64,000 bases of DNA, taken from assembly GCA_034359265.1 (NCBI GenBank), contig CP136893.1:23072001-23136000 (forward strand), read 5' to 3'. Source of the stretch: Canna indica (taxonomy: Eukaryota > Streptophyta > Magnoliopsida > Zingiberales > Cannaceae). Made by a program: the position numbers and the translations under genes. The notes under the pieces were generated by a model, which saw only the letters and a list, made by a program, of their open reading frames with translations, ran no database searches and was not told where the DNA came from. This document shows, piece after piece, positions 47,610-57,340 of the stretch. Each line of letters opens with the position of its first letter. Position 1 is the first letter of the stretch.

Positions 47610-49015
47610 CATACACAGATATTTCAAATATTTTGCATAGTCTTATCAATGAATGAACCTTTTTGGTTCAAAACCATACTAGAAGACTTTTGGACATCAT
47701 GCACCACTAACAGATTTCATACTAACAAAACAACATGGAAGCACAAGAGTCAACTAGATCTAAAAGATTTCATACTATATATACTTATTTAAATCTTATT
47801 CCTGATAAAGTAAGTATGAAAAACGAGAAAGGAAACAAAGAAAATATAGATGAATGAAACATACCTGGAGAGTTGAAATGTTCCAGAGAAAGGTTCTAGA
47901 GAAAGGTCCAACCAAAACAAAATTGAAAGAAAACAAATAAAATTTTTGAGATCCAATTTACTCACACCTGGACTTTAATGAGTAACAAGTAAAAAACCCA
48001 CCTTCTGCTTCTTCAATCTCTCATTATCTTCTTCAAGGTGTGAAACCTTTTTTTCCAACTCTCATGGGTGTATGCCTATTACCTGCAAGGTTAAAAAAGA
48101 GCTAGTTTTACAATTCAGGGGAGTAATAAGTACCATATTACACTTGATAGCAAAATATCTGATAAGCTGCCTTACCCAGTGTTAAGCAGTGGTGCATGCA
48201 TAAAATCTAAACTAGCATGGTTTGCTCCTTCTAACCAGCTCTACATTTTCATGTTGTTGCAGCTGTTAAATTCTCTTTGAATCTCATCCAGGAATATACA
48301 ATTTGCAACTGTTAATTTTAATCCTAGTTCTAATGCATCATTTGCATTTTTCTTGATTTTTCTTCATGAATGATCCAAATTACAAAAGAATGGCAATTGC
48401 CTGTTTCATATGCTTTTTTCTGAATTTATATTGATGAACCAGCTGGTGCACCTAGGGCTGTCCTAGCACTCAGGGGAACCTTAACAAGGTTCAGTCAGGT
48501 TTCATGGAGCTCTAGAAGCACTTAACAAGATGGTTGAAAGATTTGGCAGCAAGAATGTGTGCGTTGGTGGGCATTCCTTGGGAGCTGGGTTTGCTCTACA
48601 AGTTGGTAAAGCACTGGCCAAGCAGGGTATCTTTGTGGAATGCCATATATTTAATCCAAACAAAGACACCACTGTTGTTTCATATGTGCATAACAGTAAT
48701 GTAAATAACAACAAACTCAGGTTTCATTATGTATGTAAAGACACCACTGTGTATGTAAATAACAGTAAGTAACTTCACTGAGGTTTCATTATGTGCTGAA
48801 GCTTTTAGTAAGAATCAAGAATTTTTTCTCTCAATTCATAATGTGCATCTAATTCATTATCAAAGAGTGGCAATATGAACTAGCTTAAAAGAGGGATATC
48901 ATTACCAATGTCAAATTCATTAGGAAATGGAAAATAACTTTAATCTAGCAATGCCTGGTCAATCTAGTTGTTTTGAGATGTAAGCAACTATACTATACTA
49001 CAGTTCATGTATATA
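47610..49015. repeat. Internal duplication of CACTA-2, copy b, with lipase block
   Basis: Same order of sequence as copy a, but about 440 bp are present between GTGCATGCATAAAATC (48190) and AAACAAAGACACCACTG (48658). The extra block holds the captured lipase exon. The rest is non-coding. Confidence 0.8.
48428..48665 (+). pseudogene. Captured fragment of an At4g10955-like class 3 lipase
   Basis: An intron-end-like stretch precedes GAPRAVLALRGTLTR (about 48446-48490). After an internal deletion, SVRFHGALEALNKMVERFGS follows, then KNVCVGGHSLGAGFALQV (about 48552-48606), KALAKQGIFVECHIFNPN and a run-on into element sequence. GHSLG is the lipase nucleophile elbow (G-x-S-x-G) with its serine intact. 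The wording matches plant GDSL esterase/lipase At4g10955-like proteins (alpha/beta hydrolase, class 3 lipase domain), as I recall them. Only about 75 codons remain, without the catalytic Asp and His. It lies antisense to tnp2 and TNPA, so it is a captured host-gene piece carried by CACTA-2. Confidence 0.82.
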
Positions 49016-49343
49016 ATTAACAGTTATAACATTCTAATCAATCTCAAGTACCCTAGAAGAACTTGAAAATAGAAGATTCAGAGAGAAAGGTAGAGGCCAT
49101 ACCAATGAGTAAAGCTCCCCAACTTAATTTTGCAAAAAAGTGCCACTTAGAGCAGTATTGCAGCGCCTATCCTTTATAATGTGAGCCTGCAATAATGAAA
49201 ATTAGTATTTATAGAAGAATAATAACCTAGTGATCATTTTTTTGCATAATACTATTTATAGAAGCATAATAAGTTTATTGCAATAATAGTAATATAAAAG
49301 AATCACCTTATTTAAGTTAAAATTTATAGAGGTTGTAAACCAT
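49016..49343. other. Spacer after tnp2
   Basis: AT-rich sequence downstream of the tnp2 stop. It may hold the tnp2 3' UTR; no feature is seen. Confidence 0.5.
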
Positions 49344-52300
49344 TTAATCAAAGTAGTCCCAAAGTGTGTCATCAAAGTCGGTTTCTTCTTCGGATTCTAT
49401 TTCATTTGAAATGGATGAATAATTTTCAACAATGGTGGGCTCTATGTCGTCCCTTGCCCATTCAACATTAATTTCATCATCAGGCAAAGACAAAATTGTT
49501 GTTGGTTCTAACTCAATATTGTATGTTTCTTCAGCACAATATGATTGGTCATTCACATTAGGAATCTCTCTATGAAGAGTTTGCATAACGTAATACCTAT
49601 TGTCTTTAGAAGGATCACGGACATAGAAGCACTGTTGGACTTGAGAAGCCAGCACAAATGGATCATCCATATAACATTTTTTATTGAAGTGAACACAAAT
49701 CAACTCATACTTTTCTAATTCTACTTCAAACCAATCATATCTAAATAAGACAAACTTGAAATTACCATAATAGTCTAGCTCAATTATTTTATTTATTGCA
49801 CCATAATAAGTAACTGCATTCGTCGTCGGATTTTGATCCTTACTACTAGCAAAGCTTTGAGTGATTGAAACCAAAGTGACACCACTATTTTGTGTCTTGC
49901 GACTTGCATCACGCTTAGGGCTGGCAACGAATCAGATACGGTGCGAATACTGGATTATCCGTATCCGCACATCCGTATCCGCCACGGATATGAATATGGA
50001 TATCCATATTCGCACCGCTTCAAATGCGGATATCCGCACCGCATCCGTATCCGCATCGTTTTAATAAAAATATATTAAAAATAATATATTTCATTAAAAA
50101 ATTAATAAATTACCAATCCATTGATCCAAAATAAGTATATAATATATACTTCAAAATTCATCTTGACATGAAATTATTATAAAGCCCTTATATATATTCA
50201 TAACTTATATAGACAAAATAGTAATTCAAAGATGCGGATAGGCGGTGTGGATACACAGTCATATCCGTATCCACACCATATCCGCGTGGATATAAATTTT
50301 CTAAATCTGTATCCATATCCATATCCGTTTTTACTTGCGGATATGGATCGGATACGGTGCGGATGCGATTTTTTGTTAGCAGATGCAGATAAAATTGCCA
50401 CCCCTAATCACGCTGCCTAGTATGGAATTTACATCCATTGATGACATAACCCGAAAGCCTTCTTGCAACTTTATTTGGGCCTCTACACAACTCCTTCAAT
50501 CGATCAGGGACATCCTCCTCCATTGTACGATTTTTAAACCACTCAATAAAATCATGGCTTTGACTTTTTGTTTTGGTCCACTTTCTTCCTCTCTTCCGAT
50601 TTATAACAGTCTCATGTTCACTATATGAAAATTATTTTGTTACATCAATCATTCAAATGAGTTTATAAACAAATTTTTAAGAGCAAAGAATAGTTATTTA
50701 CCTAATGTAAGGCTGAACTTCATCACAATTGAACAAGATATATCGGTGAGCTTGGTTCTTCTCATTATTGTCCATCGAAAATAAATTACCATTTTTCTTC
50801 CCTCCTATAGGATGACCCATGGGTAAAAAAAAACTAGGAAGTTTAGCATCAAAAGACTCACATGTGTCAGCATTCCTTGTCACTCTATTCCACCGTGTCT
50901 CCACATTAGAGTTCATATAATTTGAGCAAAATGTCAAGCATTCCTCAACCAAGTAACCCTCAACTATTGAATATTCAGGACGAGCGTTATTGCGCACGTA
51001 AGCCTTCAACTTTCCCAACTCTCTTTCTAGTGAACACATCCACCGAGAATGAACGGGACCACCCAATCTTATCTCATTTGGTAGGTGAATAGGCAAATGA
51101 AGCATTGCATCAAAAAATGAATGAGGAAAAATCCTCTCTAATTGGCAAAGTGTTTCAGCAATTTCAAATTCTAAGATCTCTAAATCGTTCACATCAATAA
51201 CTCTTTGACATATGGAACGGAAAAAAGAACATAGACGTATCAAAGGGTAGGCCACTTGGTGAGGAAGTGTGCTAATCATTGCTACTGGCAGCAAGTAGTG
51301 TAGCATGAAATGAGCATCATGACTCTTGTAGACTTTCAAACCATCTTGGTGAACACATCTTGAAATATTTGCTGCACAACCATCAGGTAATTTTGCTTCC
51401 TTGAGAACACCACAGAAAATAGATTTCTCATTTTTGTTCATGTTAAAGCATGCTTTTGCATACTTTACTTTCTTGCCTTGATCCACTGGTTTCGGATGAA
51501 GTTTCTTTCTAATTCTCAACTCTTGCAAATCTAAACGAGCATTAACATGATCATTTGTCTTCCCCGTTATGTCCAACAAAGTCTCTATCACATTGTCAAA
51601 TATGTTCTTTTTAATATGCATGACATCAAGATTATGTCGTAGTCTATTATGCTTCCAATATGACAATTCAAAAAAAATAGACTTCTTCTTCCAAGGACCA
51701 TCGCTTTTCTTTTGCATCTTCCCAAATGAATTGACAAAGTCTTGCAACAAATCCAAGATCTTTGTCCCTTCTAACAAAATAGGAGCAGACCTATGTTCTT
51801 CTTTTCCATTGAAATCCCGTGTGTTTCTTCTATAATCATGACTCAACAGCAAGAAAACACGGTGATCCAAATAACACATCTTTCGACTATGCTTTAGGTA
51901 AGCCGAATTAGTGTTATAATTACAAGATGGACATGCTAATTTTCCCTTTGTGCTCCAACCACTCAACATAGCATATCCAGGAAAATCGCTAATAGTCCAT
52001 AAAAGGACTGCTCGCAACTTAAAAGTTTGATTCTTTGAAGCATCAAGATGTCTTAACTTCCCATCTCTTGTCCGCTCTTCGTCATGCCACCTCATTAATT
52101 CTGCAGTCCTCTCACACATGAACAACCTTTGAAGTCTAGGAATTAACGGGAAGTGTCTTAAAACTTTAGCCGCTACTTTGTGGCATTGCTTGGGATTTTC
52201 TAGCTCATTCTCTGCCTGAGAATTCTCAACCCACCGTAAAGCACCGCAAAGATGACAAGATTTGTCTTTCTCATGCTCTTTCCAATATAACATACAATTA

Positions 52301-52905
52301 TTGGGACAAACATCAATCTTTTTATAATCAAGGCCCAAGTCCCTTATCATGGCTCTTGTTTTATTAAAAGATTGGGGGATGTTTAAATTTGGCATAGCTT
52401 CTTTTAGTAGCTCTAAGAGTGCATTGAATGACACATTACTCCAGCCGAAGAGACACTTCATCAAATATAACCGAATGGTGAAGGACAAAGTAGAGAAATT
52501 TTTACAACTAGGGTACAATTCCTTGTTTGCCTCCTCTAATAAATTATAAAACTTTTTGGCATCTTCATTAGGCCCCTCTTTAACTCCATCTTCTTCTGCC
52601 ACTTCTCTAAATCTATCATGCAACAATCCATCCATATCATCTATGCAATTCTCTCTATCATCGATGTCATGCTCCTCCTCTGTGGGCATTGTTAACTCCT
52701 CACCATGCTTTACCCAAATAATGTAGCCTTTTAGAAATTCATAGTCTATTAAATGTTCATAGACTGCATCTTTTGTCAACCAACGACCATTACCACATTT
52801 AGCACAAGGGCATAAAATCTCTCCTCCCTTAGGCCTTCCTTTATTATAAGCAAAATCTAGAAAATATTGCACACCATTGATATACTCCACACAATATCTC
52901 GGCAT
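49344..52905 (-). pseudogene. tnp2: tnp2 CACTA transposase, two exons, intact except for one hAT insert
   Basis: The ATG at 52905 opens a transposase-associated zinc domain (CPCAKCGNGRW, residues about 33-43). Transposase_21 follows at about residues 160-440 (LGLDYKKIDVCPNNCMLYWK, FPLIPRLQRLFM, LLWTISDFPGYAMLSGWSTK), then DUF4218 at about 520-680 (SHDAHFMLHYLLP, FFDAMLHLPIHLPNE, EGYLVEECLTFC). Exon 1 ends at 50702. An 81-base GTAAAT..ATATAG intron lies at 50621-50701. Exon 2 (50620-49344) codes the end of DUF4218 and DUF4216 (GYVINGCKFHTRQRDA, VLFRYDWF) and an acidic tail. A 491-bp element at 49916-50406 breaks exon 2. Without it and one TSD, exons total 2982 bases, 994 codons with the stop. 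The enzyme cuts the element ends. Confidence 0.9.
49916..50406. mobile_element. hAT-type MITE in tnp2 exon 2, 8-bp target duplication
   Basis: ATCACGCT flanks both sides (49908-49915 and 50407-50414). The ends read TAGGGCTGGCAA and, complemented, TAGGGGTGGCAA. The interior is built from repeated CCGTATCC, GGATATCC and GCGGATA units in both orientations, with an AT-rich centre. No transposase is encoded. The open frames on both strands here (49861-50078, 50198-50420) are readings of these units. Confidence 0.95.
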
Positions 52906-54660
52906 TTAAACACATTTCTTATCCATTGATTTCACTTAACTACGGAAAGAAAAAAATCAAATGGTAAGAAATGACAACACCAACTTGGTGAGTTATTTAT
53001 AGAACTCCAAAACAGTGCAACAAATATGATCATCATGATCTCAACATTAATTAAATTTAACAGTAATCATGAGAAAAACACGTAGAACAAAGTGCTCATT
53101 TCCAAACACGTAGAACAAAGTATGAGAAAAACCAAAGTGAATGTGATTGTCCTATGCTGAAGCTTGCAATAGCAATAAAGTTCAAAATTATTTCATCCTT
53201 TATATATAACCAACTGAACATGATATGCAAATACTTCACTTCTTAAACACCGTTAAAAAATATATGTATATAAAAAGACCCTTAAAGTACAAGATTTATT
53301 GTAGAGAAGGTTTCAACTCCATCATCTAGGGCCTAACTGGATTAAATGTAGATGACAAGAATAAAGGTATTTGAAGTTTGAATGTGGTTCTTAGCATGCA
53401 TAAGAAGCTAAATGGAAATGGTTGGAAATTAAGATCAACATATCTTCATTGCAACCAGGTTTTTACTTATGAAAAAGAAAGAAATCAATGTAGAATAGGA
53501 GAATAAGTCAATACTTTACTAATCTAGTATCAATAAACTTTTTTATTGTTTTTAGTATATTCTTAACTACAATAATATGCAAAGACATTAGCATTAGTCA
53601 AATCTGAACAAATTGATGTGATATGCCTTATTGTGATAATTTATATCCCTAGCAAATAACTATGGACCAAGTTTGATGTTGATTCTTCAATAACAATCAG
53701 AAAACTTGAAGGATCAAAATTCTAAGATAATCGAACATGTCCAAAACTATTAGTTATATATATGATTCCATATATTCGGAGACCTTGGTAAGGATATCTA
53801 AGTTGTTATTTGTATTAGTATCAATGGAATAGGAGGTTTCCAGAATAGATGCAAATGCAAAAGCTGTTATCTATATTAGAACAGTAGGAATGTTAGATAC
53901 TGTCTCACTTCTACAACTCACTGTGACTGATGATACAAATGATTCTCTATGTGGAAACAGGGATTTCACTATGCAACTCTGGTTCATGCAGCTTGTGCCT
54001 CAAGTAACAGCAAAAAACAATTGTGTTGCCTACAATTTCACTTCCATCATCAAACTGATCTCTTTCAGCCATCATCATAGTTCAAATAGCAGTCAAAGGT
54101 GAATTTATATAGACTTTGTTTAACTAATGCAGTTCAGAGATGCTACTCACATAAGTGTTTGACAATTGACATAGAAAAATTGCATTTGAGGCTGAGCAGC
54201 TAAAAAAGGAGTACTATTTTACTTTCTAATTAAGAAAATGTGTGACCTAGCTAGCTCTTTAAGGGTTTTTTCAATTCTTCATGTATAATATATATAGCCA
54301 AACACTCGAGTGTCAACCAATAGATTGAAAAGGTAGTATAGAATAGCCAAATAGATAGTCTGATATGCATAGAAAAAAGTGGTTCATAACCACTAGGATA
54401 TAACATAGAATTTCTTTTACTTATAAGCTTAAATATTAAAAAAGCCAAGATAAATCAAACATGTAAATCTGAATATAAATCCCTATGTCCTAGTTAGTAA
54501 ACTACTAATAATCGTAAGCAGTAATCTCACTATAAGATCAGCTCAGAGTACAAACATATCAAAGTATAGAAACCATAGATAGCCAAGGAAATAAGTACAA
54601 ACAAATTCTAGAATCCAAATCCATGATGCTTCATTTAACATTTACTGCAAAGTAAAATAC
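52906..54660 (-). other. Upstream region of tnp2 in CACTA-2
   Basis: 1.75 kb of AT-rich DNA with no supported coding on either strand. It lies between the tnp2 ATG and the GC-richer promoter-side end, so it could contain 5' UTR introns. No promoter can be assigned with confidence. Confidence 0.5.
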
Positions 54661-55112
54661 CTGAGGCGCTGTCGCGTTGCCGAGCGAGAATCGTTGGGCG
54701 TGGAGAGGCCGTGAAGAAGAGTCTTTGTTAGATTGTCGCGTTCCGGCCTGCCGCGCGTGGAGAGGGACTCCAAAAATGAGGCACTGGTGCTGGGAGGGAA
54801 ACAGAGGGCGAGTGGAAGATTGAGGAGGGCGAGAGGAAGATTAAAGGTTGCTGGTGTGAGAGAGTTGCTCTGGCAGAGGGCGAGAGGACTGACTGAGGAG
54901 CAACAGCTCCGAAGAGGCTAGGTCTGGGAAAGGGCGACAGGAGTTGAGGAGGAACGGCGAATGAGAGTTGATCGTGGGGGAAGAGAGACGGGAGAGCACC
55001 CGGCGGGATTTTCGTCGGCAAGAAGGGCAGGCGGAACTAATTTTGTCGAGTGAGCTAGAGAATTTTGTCAGAAAAAAAAGGGGGGGAAGCTAGCGGGCGG
55101 GATTTTAGTCGA
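54661..55112 (-). other. GC-richer leader region of CACTA-2
   Basis: 54661-55080 is rich in GAGAGG and GGGCGAGAGGA units and much higher in GC than its surroundings. On the minus strand this is a CT-rich tract like the transcribed leader of other CACTA elements here (34690-34830, 60300-60620). Frames in it are not supported as genes. Confidence 0.5.
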
Positions 55113-55270
55113 GGGAGGTTTTGACTTCAGGGAACGGTTTTCTGAAGTCTTAATTTGCTTTTTTTTTAAAAAATCACCTAAGTTCGGGATTTTAATTAGT
55201 CGAGGGAGGTTTTGACTTCAGGGACGGTTCCCTGAAGTCTTAATTTGCTTTTTTTTTAAATTCACCTAAG
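55113..55270. repeat. Two-copy tandem repeat near the right end of CACTA-2
   Basis: TCGAGGGAGGTTTTGACTTC through AATTTGC, a T-run and TCACCTAAGTTC occurs at 55113 and again at 55201, a period of about 88 bp. Confidence 0.85.
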
Positions 55271-55449
55271 TTCAATTTAAAATATTTGTTAAAACCTATA
55301 GGTATATATATATGCTATTATGTATATATATAGGTATATATATATATATTAAGTCTAGCTGTAGGAAGAAAAAGAGTGATTACATTTTGTTGGATAATTA
55401 AAAATATGACTTTTGTGTTAAGCAGTTATTGGATGATTAAAAATATTTT

Positions 55450-55766
55450 TAAACATAAATTTTGGAACGATTTTAGGTATTAGATTTACGAACGGTTTTT
55501 CTTATTGTTCCGATTTTAGATATATAGGAACGGTTTTGGGGTATTTAACAGTAACGGTTTTGTTTGTGTTCCTATAGTATACTACCTATGGGAACAATCT
55601 CTAAAATCGTTCTCATATATTGGCTACATGAACGATTTTTTTAATGTTCCTATAGTATATATGTTAAGGGAATAATTTTCAAAACTATTCCTACAAGTGA
55701 TATATAGGAACACTTTTTTAGCCGTTTCCAAATGTGGCGTGGCCATAGAGCCAAAATGTAGTAGTG
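55450..55766. repeat. Subterminal repeats, tnp2-side end of CACTA-2
   Basis: GGAACGGTTT- and CTATAGGAAC-like units in both orientations, more diverged than at the other end, run up to the terminal CCAAAATGTAGTAGTG. Confidence 0.85.
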
Positions 55767-55769
55767 TTG

Positions 55770-56119
55770 ACTTATGCTCGCATTGTAACTCAAAAGTGGA
55801 ATCTATTCAGCATTGCTTTTTGAGATGTCCTCAGATTGGTCCTTTATGGTAGAAGGTTAACAACATTGATCAGGATTGGAATCTTCCTTCTGATTCTTTC
55901 AGACTTTGGTTGTTACCGCTATATAGTAAGCTCAAGTTGAAAACTGATGGTCATGAGACTTTGACTTTGATTGCATTCCTCATATGGAGTATTTGGCTAG
56001 TCAGAAACACTAAGGTTTTTGATAATAAGGTCTCTTCCCATCTCGAGATCTGGATCAAGACTCTGTCTCTTGCAGAGGAATTCATGAGGCTCCACACCAA
56101 TCTTTCTTTTCTCTCTTAA
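55770..56119 (+). pseudogene. LINE ORF2, part 2: zinc-binding C-terminus
   Basis: Read on from the LINE part before CACTA-2, the sequence gives DLCSHCNSKVESIQHCFLRC, the CCHC-like zf-RVT motif of plant LINEs (55770-55830). A TAG replaces the codon after GPLW. The C-terminal stretch LTLIAFLIWSIWLVRNTKVF and a short tail to FLS follow, with a stop at about 56117. The element then ends within 20 bases in an A-run. No RNase H domain follows, so the ORF2 end is short. Continuity across the 13.3-kb insert supports the CACTA-2 boundaries. Confidence 0.87.
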
Positions 56120-56144
56120 AAATAATTTTTGTTTTAAAAAAATT

Positions 56145-56840
56145 CCCTAGCAGTAGGCGGCCATGAACGAATTCAATTTTTAATCACAGAGATTTATATA
56201 TGTATTAAATCTCAAATTCAAAAGAAAAATTGACATCAAGAACACGACTCAAATCCGATTGAAGAAGGAATTCAAAAATTTGAAAGAAAATTTCAGATTC
56301 TTCTCAAGTGAGGGGCGGCCATGGATAGAGAGGGAAAAATCTCGAGTTTGTGAAAAACAACCACTCACCTAAAACCGGGTTCAAGGGAAGAGAAGGCGAC
56401 GAAGAAGCCTCGCAATGACCCAATTCCGTCAAAGCTCTGATTCCCGGCCAAAGATCTCCACCGAGTTCCCTATCTTCCTCACGCCACCTAGGGATGTGTG
56501 CGGCTTCTCCTTGGAGCCGTACGGTCTCAGGTAGGCATCTTTATATATTTTTAATTAATCAAATGTCAATTTACTATTTTGTCCCTCTTCAATTAAGTCG
56601 ACCCAACTCGCTCAAAACGAGTCCAATTCGAGCTCCAATTGCACCCTGGGACTCGGCTTGAACCCAACTCGAACTTAACATAATAATTATCACTAGAAAT
56701 AGGTAAATTAATTTTTTTTTGGAGCAAGGTCTTACCTTAAATCGCTTCCACTAGCTTTCAATTCTGCATGAGCCATTACGCGTCGCACTCATCCCGCTAA
56801 AATCAATATGCAAAATCTAATAAATTTTGCGGGTATTAGA
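56145..56840 (-). repeat. Minus-strand gypsy LTR, outer part
   Basis: Continuation of the LTR at 31177-33029 beyond the LINE. It ends at GGGTATTAGA (56831-56840), which complements an LTR start of the TGTAATACCC type with one change. 56300-56840 closely matches 63440-63991. Frames here are not genes. Confidence 0.85.
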
Positions 56841-57340
56841 ATCCTCCCCCCTTAAAAAAAAATTATCCTCGAATTTATGGGTGAAAAAGAACTTACCATC
56901 TCAATTAAACATTTGCGGGTATTTCTTCATCATACCCTGATCCAATTCCCTGGTTGTCTCCTGACCAGAACGATGCTCCCACCGAACCTTCACCAATGGA
57001 ACCTCTTTAGACCTTAGCTTTTTGACTTGCCGATCTCAAGTGCTTAGCCTTAACATACTGGCAGGTCAGACACCTAGACATGACTCAACCATTGCCTTTT
57101 TCATCCTTTTCCACCAGGTCTGTGGTCACAATATGGAATTCATCCTCCTTCTGACCGCCCGCAACTTCTCAACCAATGTTGATTGCACTCGCAAGTGCAC
57201 CACCATGTCGGCGGGGTCAATCATAGAGATAACTGCCCCGCCATCCACGCAAGCCGCAAGTTCCTGTACCAGCGGGTTCCTCTCCGCTGCCGAGTGTGCT
57301 AGGTTGCCCATAGATTTCCTGCTAAATCTCTAGCTCGAGC
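56841..57340 (-). pseudogene. Gypsy pol remnant with polypurine tract (element E/D)
   Basis: Next to the LTR on the minus strand lies a polypurine tract (AAGGGGGGAGGAT, 56841-56853). Further in are a chromodomain-like end (LRSKEVPLVKVRWEHRSGQE, about 57030-56970), a cysteine pair of the integrase zinc region (about 57075-57050) and the RNase H to integrase linker (MGNLAHSAAERNPLVQELAA, 57311 down). The last matches element A at 9655 onward. The integrase catalytic core is missing between the zinc region and the chromodomain, a deletion of about 900 bases relative to element A. It is a Tekay-like chromovirus remnant. Confidence 0.82.

Larger units (their letters stand above)
42484..55766 (-). 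mobile_element. CACTA-2: 13.3-kb CACTA (En/Spm) transposon with both transposition genes
   Basis: The ends read CACTACAACATTTTTGACC on the left and, complemented, CACTACTACATTTTGGCTC on the right. TTG flanks both sides (42481-42483 and 55767-55769). Subterminal arrays of CCTATAGGAACGGTT units lie at both ends. Both genes are on the minus strand: tnp2 (52905-49344) first, then a TNPA-like gene (45318 to about 43170). A 4-kb stretch between them contains a large duplication and a captured lipase fragment. A small hAT element lies in tnp2 exon 2. The perfect TSD and largely open genes suggest a recent insertion. Confidence 0.93.
33030..56137 (+). mobile_element. L1-type plant LINE, 5'-truncated, split by two CACTA elements
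   Basis: LINE sequence occupies 33030-34445, 39262-42483 and 55770-56137, about 5 kb in all. Reading is continuous across each CACTA once the insert and one TSD are skipped. The flanks share AAAAATT (33023-33029 and 56138-56144); because it merges with the A-tail, this TSD is weaker evidence than the others. LTR sequence on both sides belongs together, which supports insertion into one LTR. Confidence 0.88.

Noticed and set aside
49861..50420. Short frames with repeated IRIR/YPYP residues
   Set aside because: They are readings of the GGATATCC-type repeats of the small hAT element.
53890..54102. 70-codon plus-strand frame upstream of tnp2
   Set aside because: Length is within chance for AT-rich DNA, and no domain or splice context was found.
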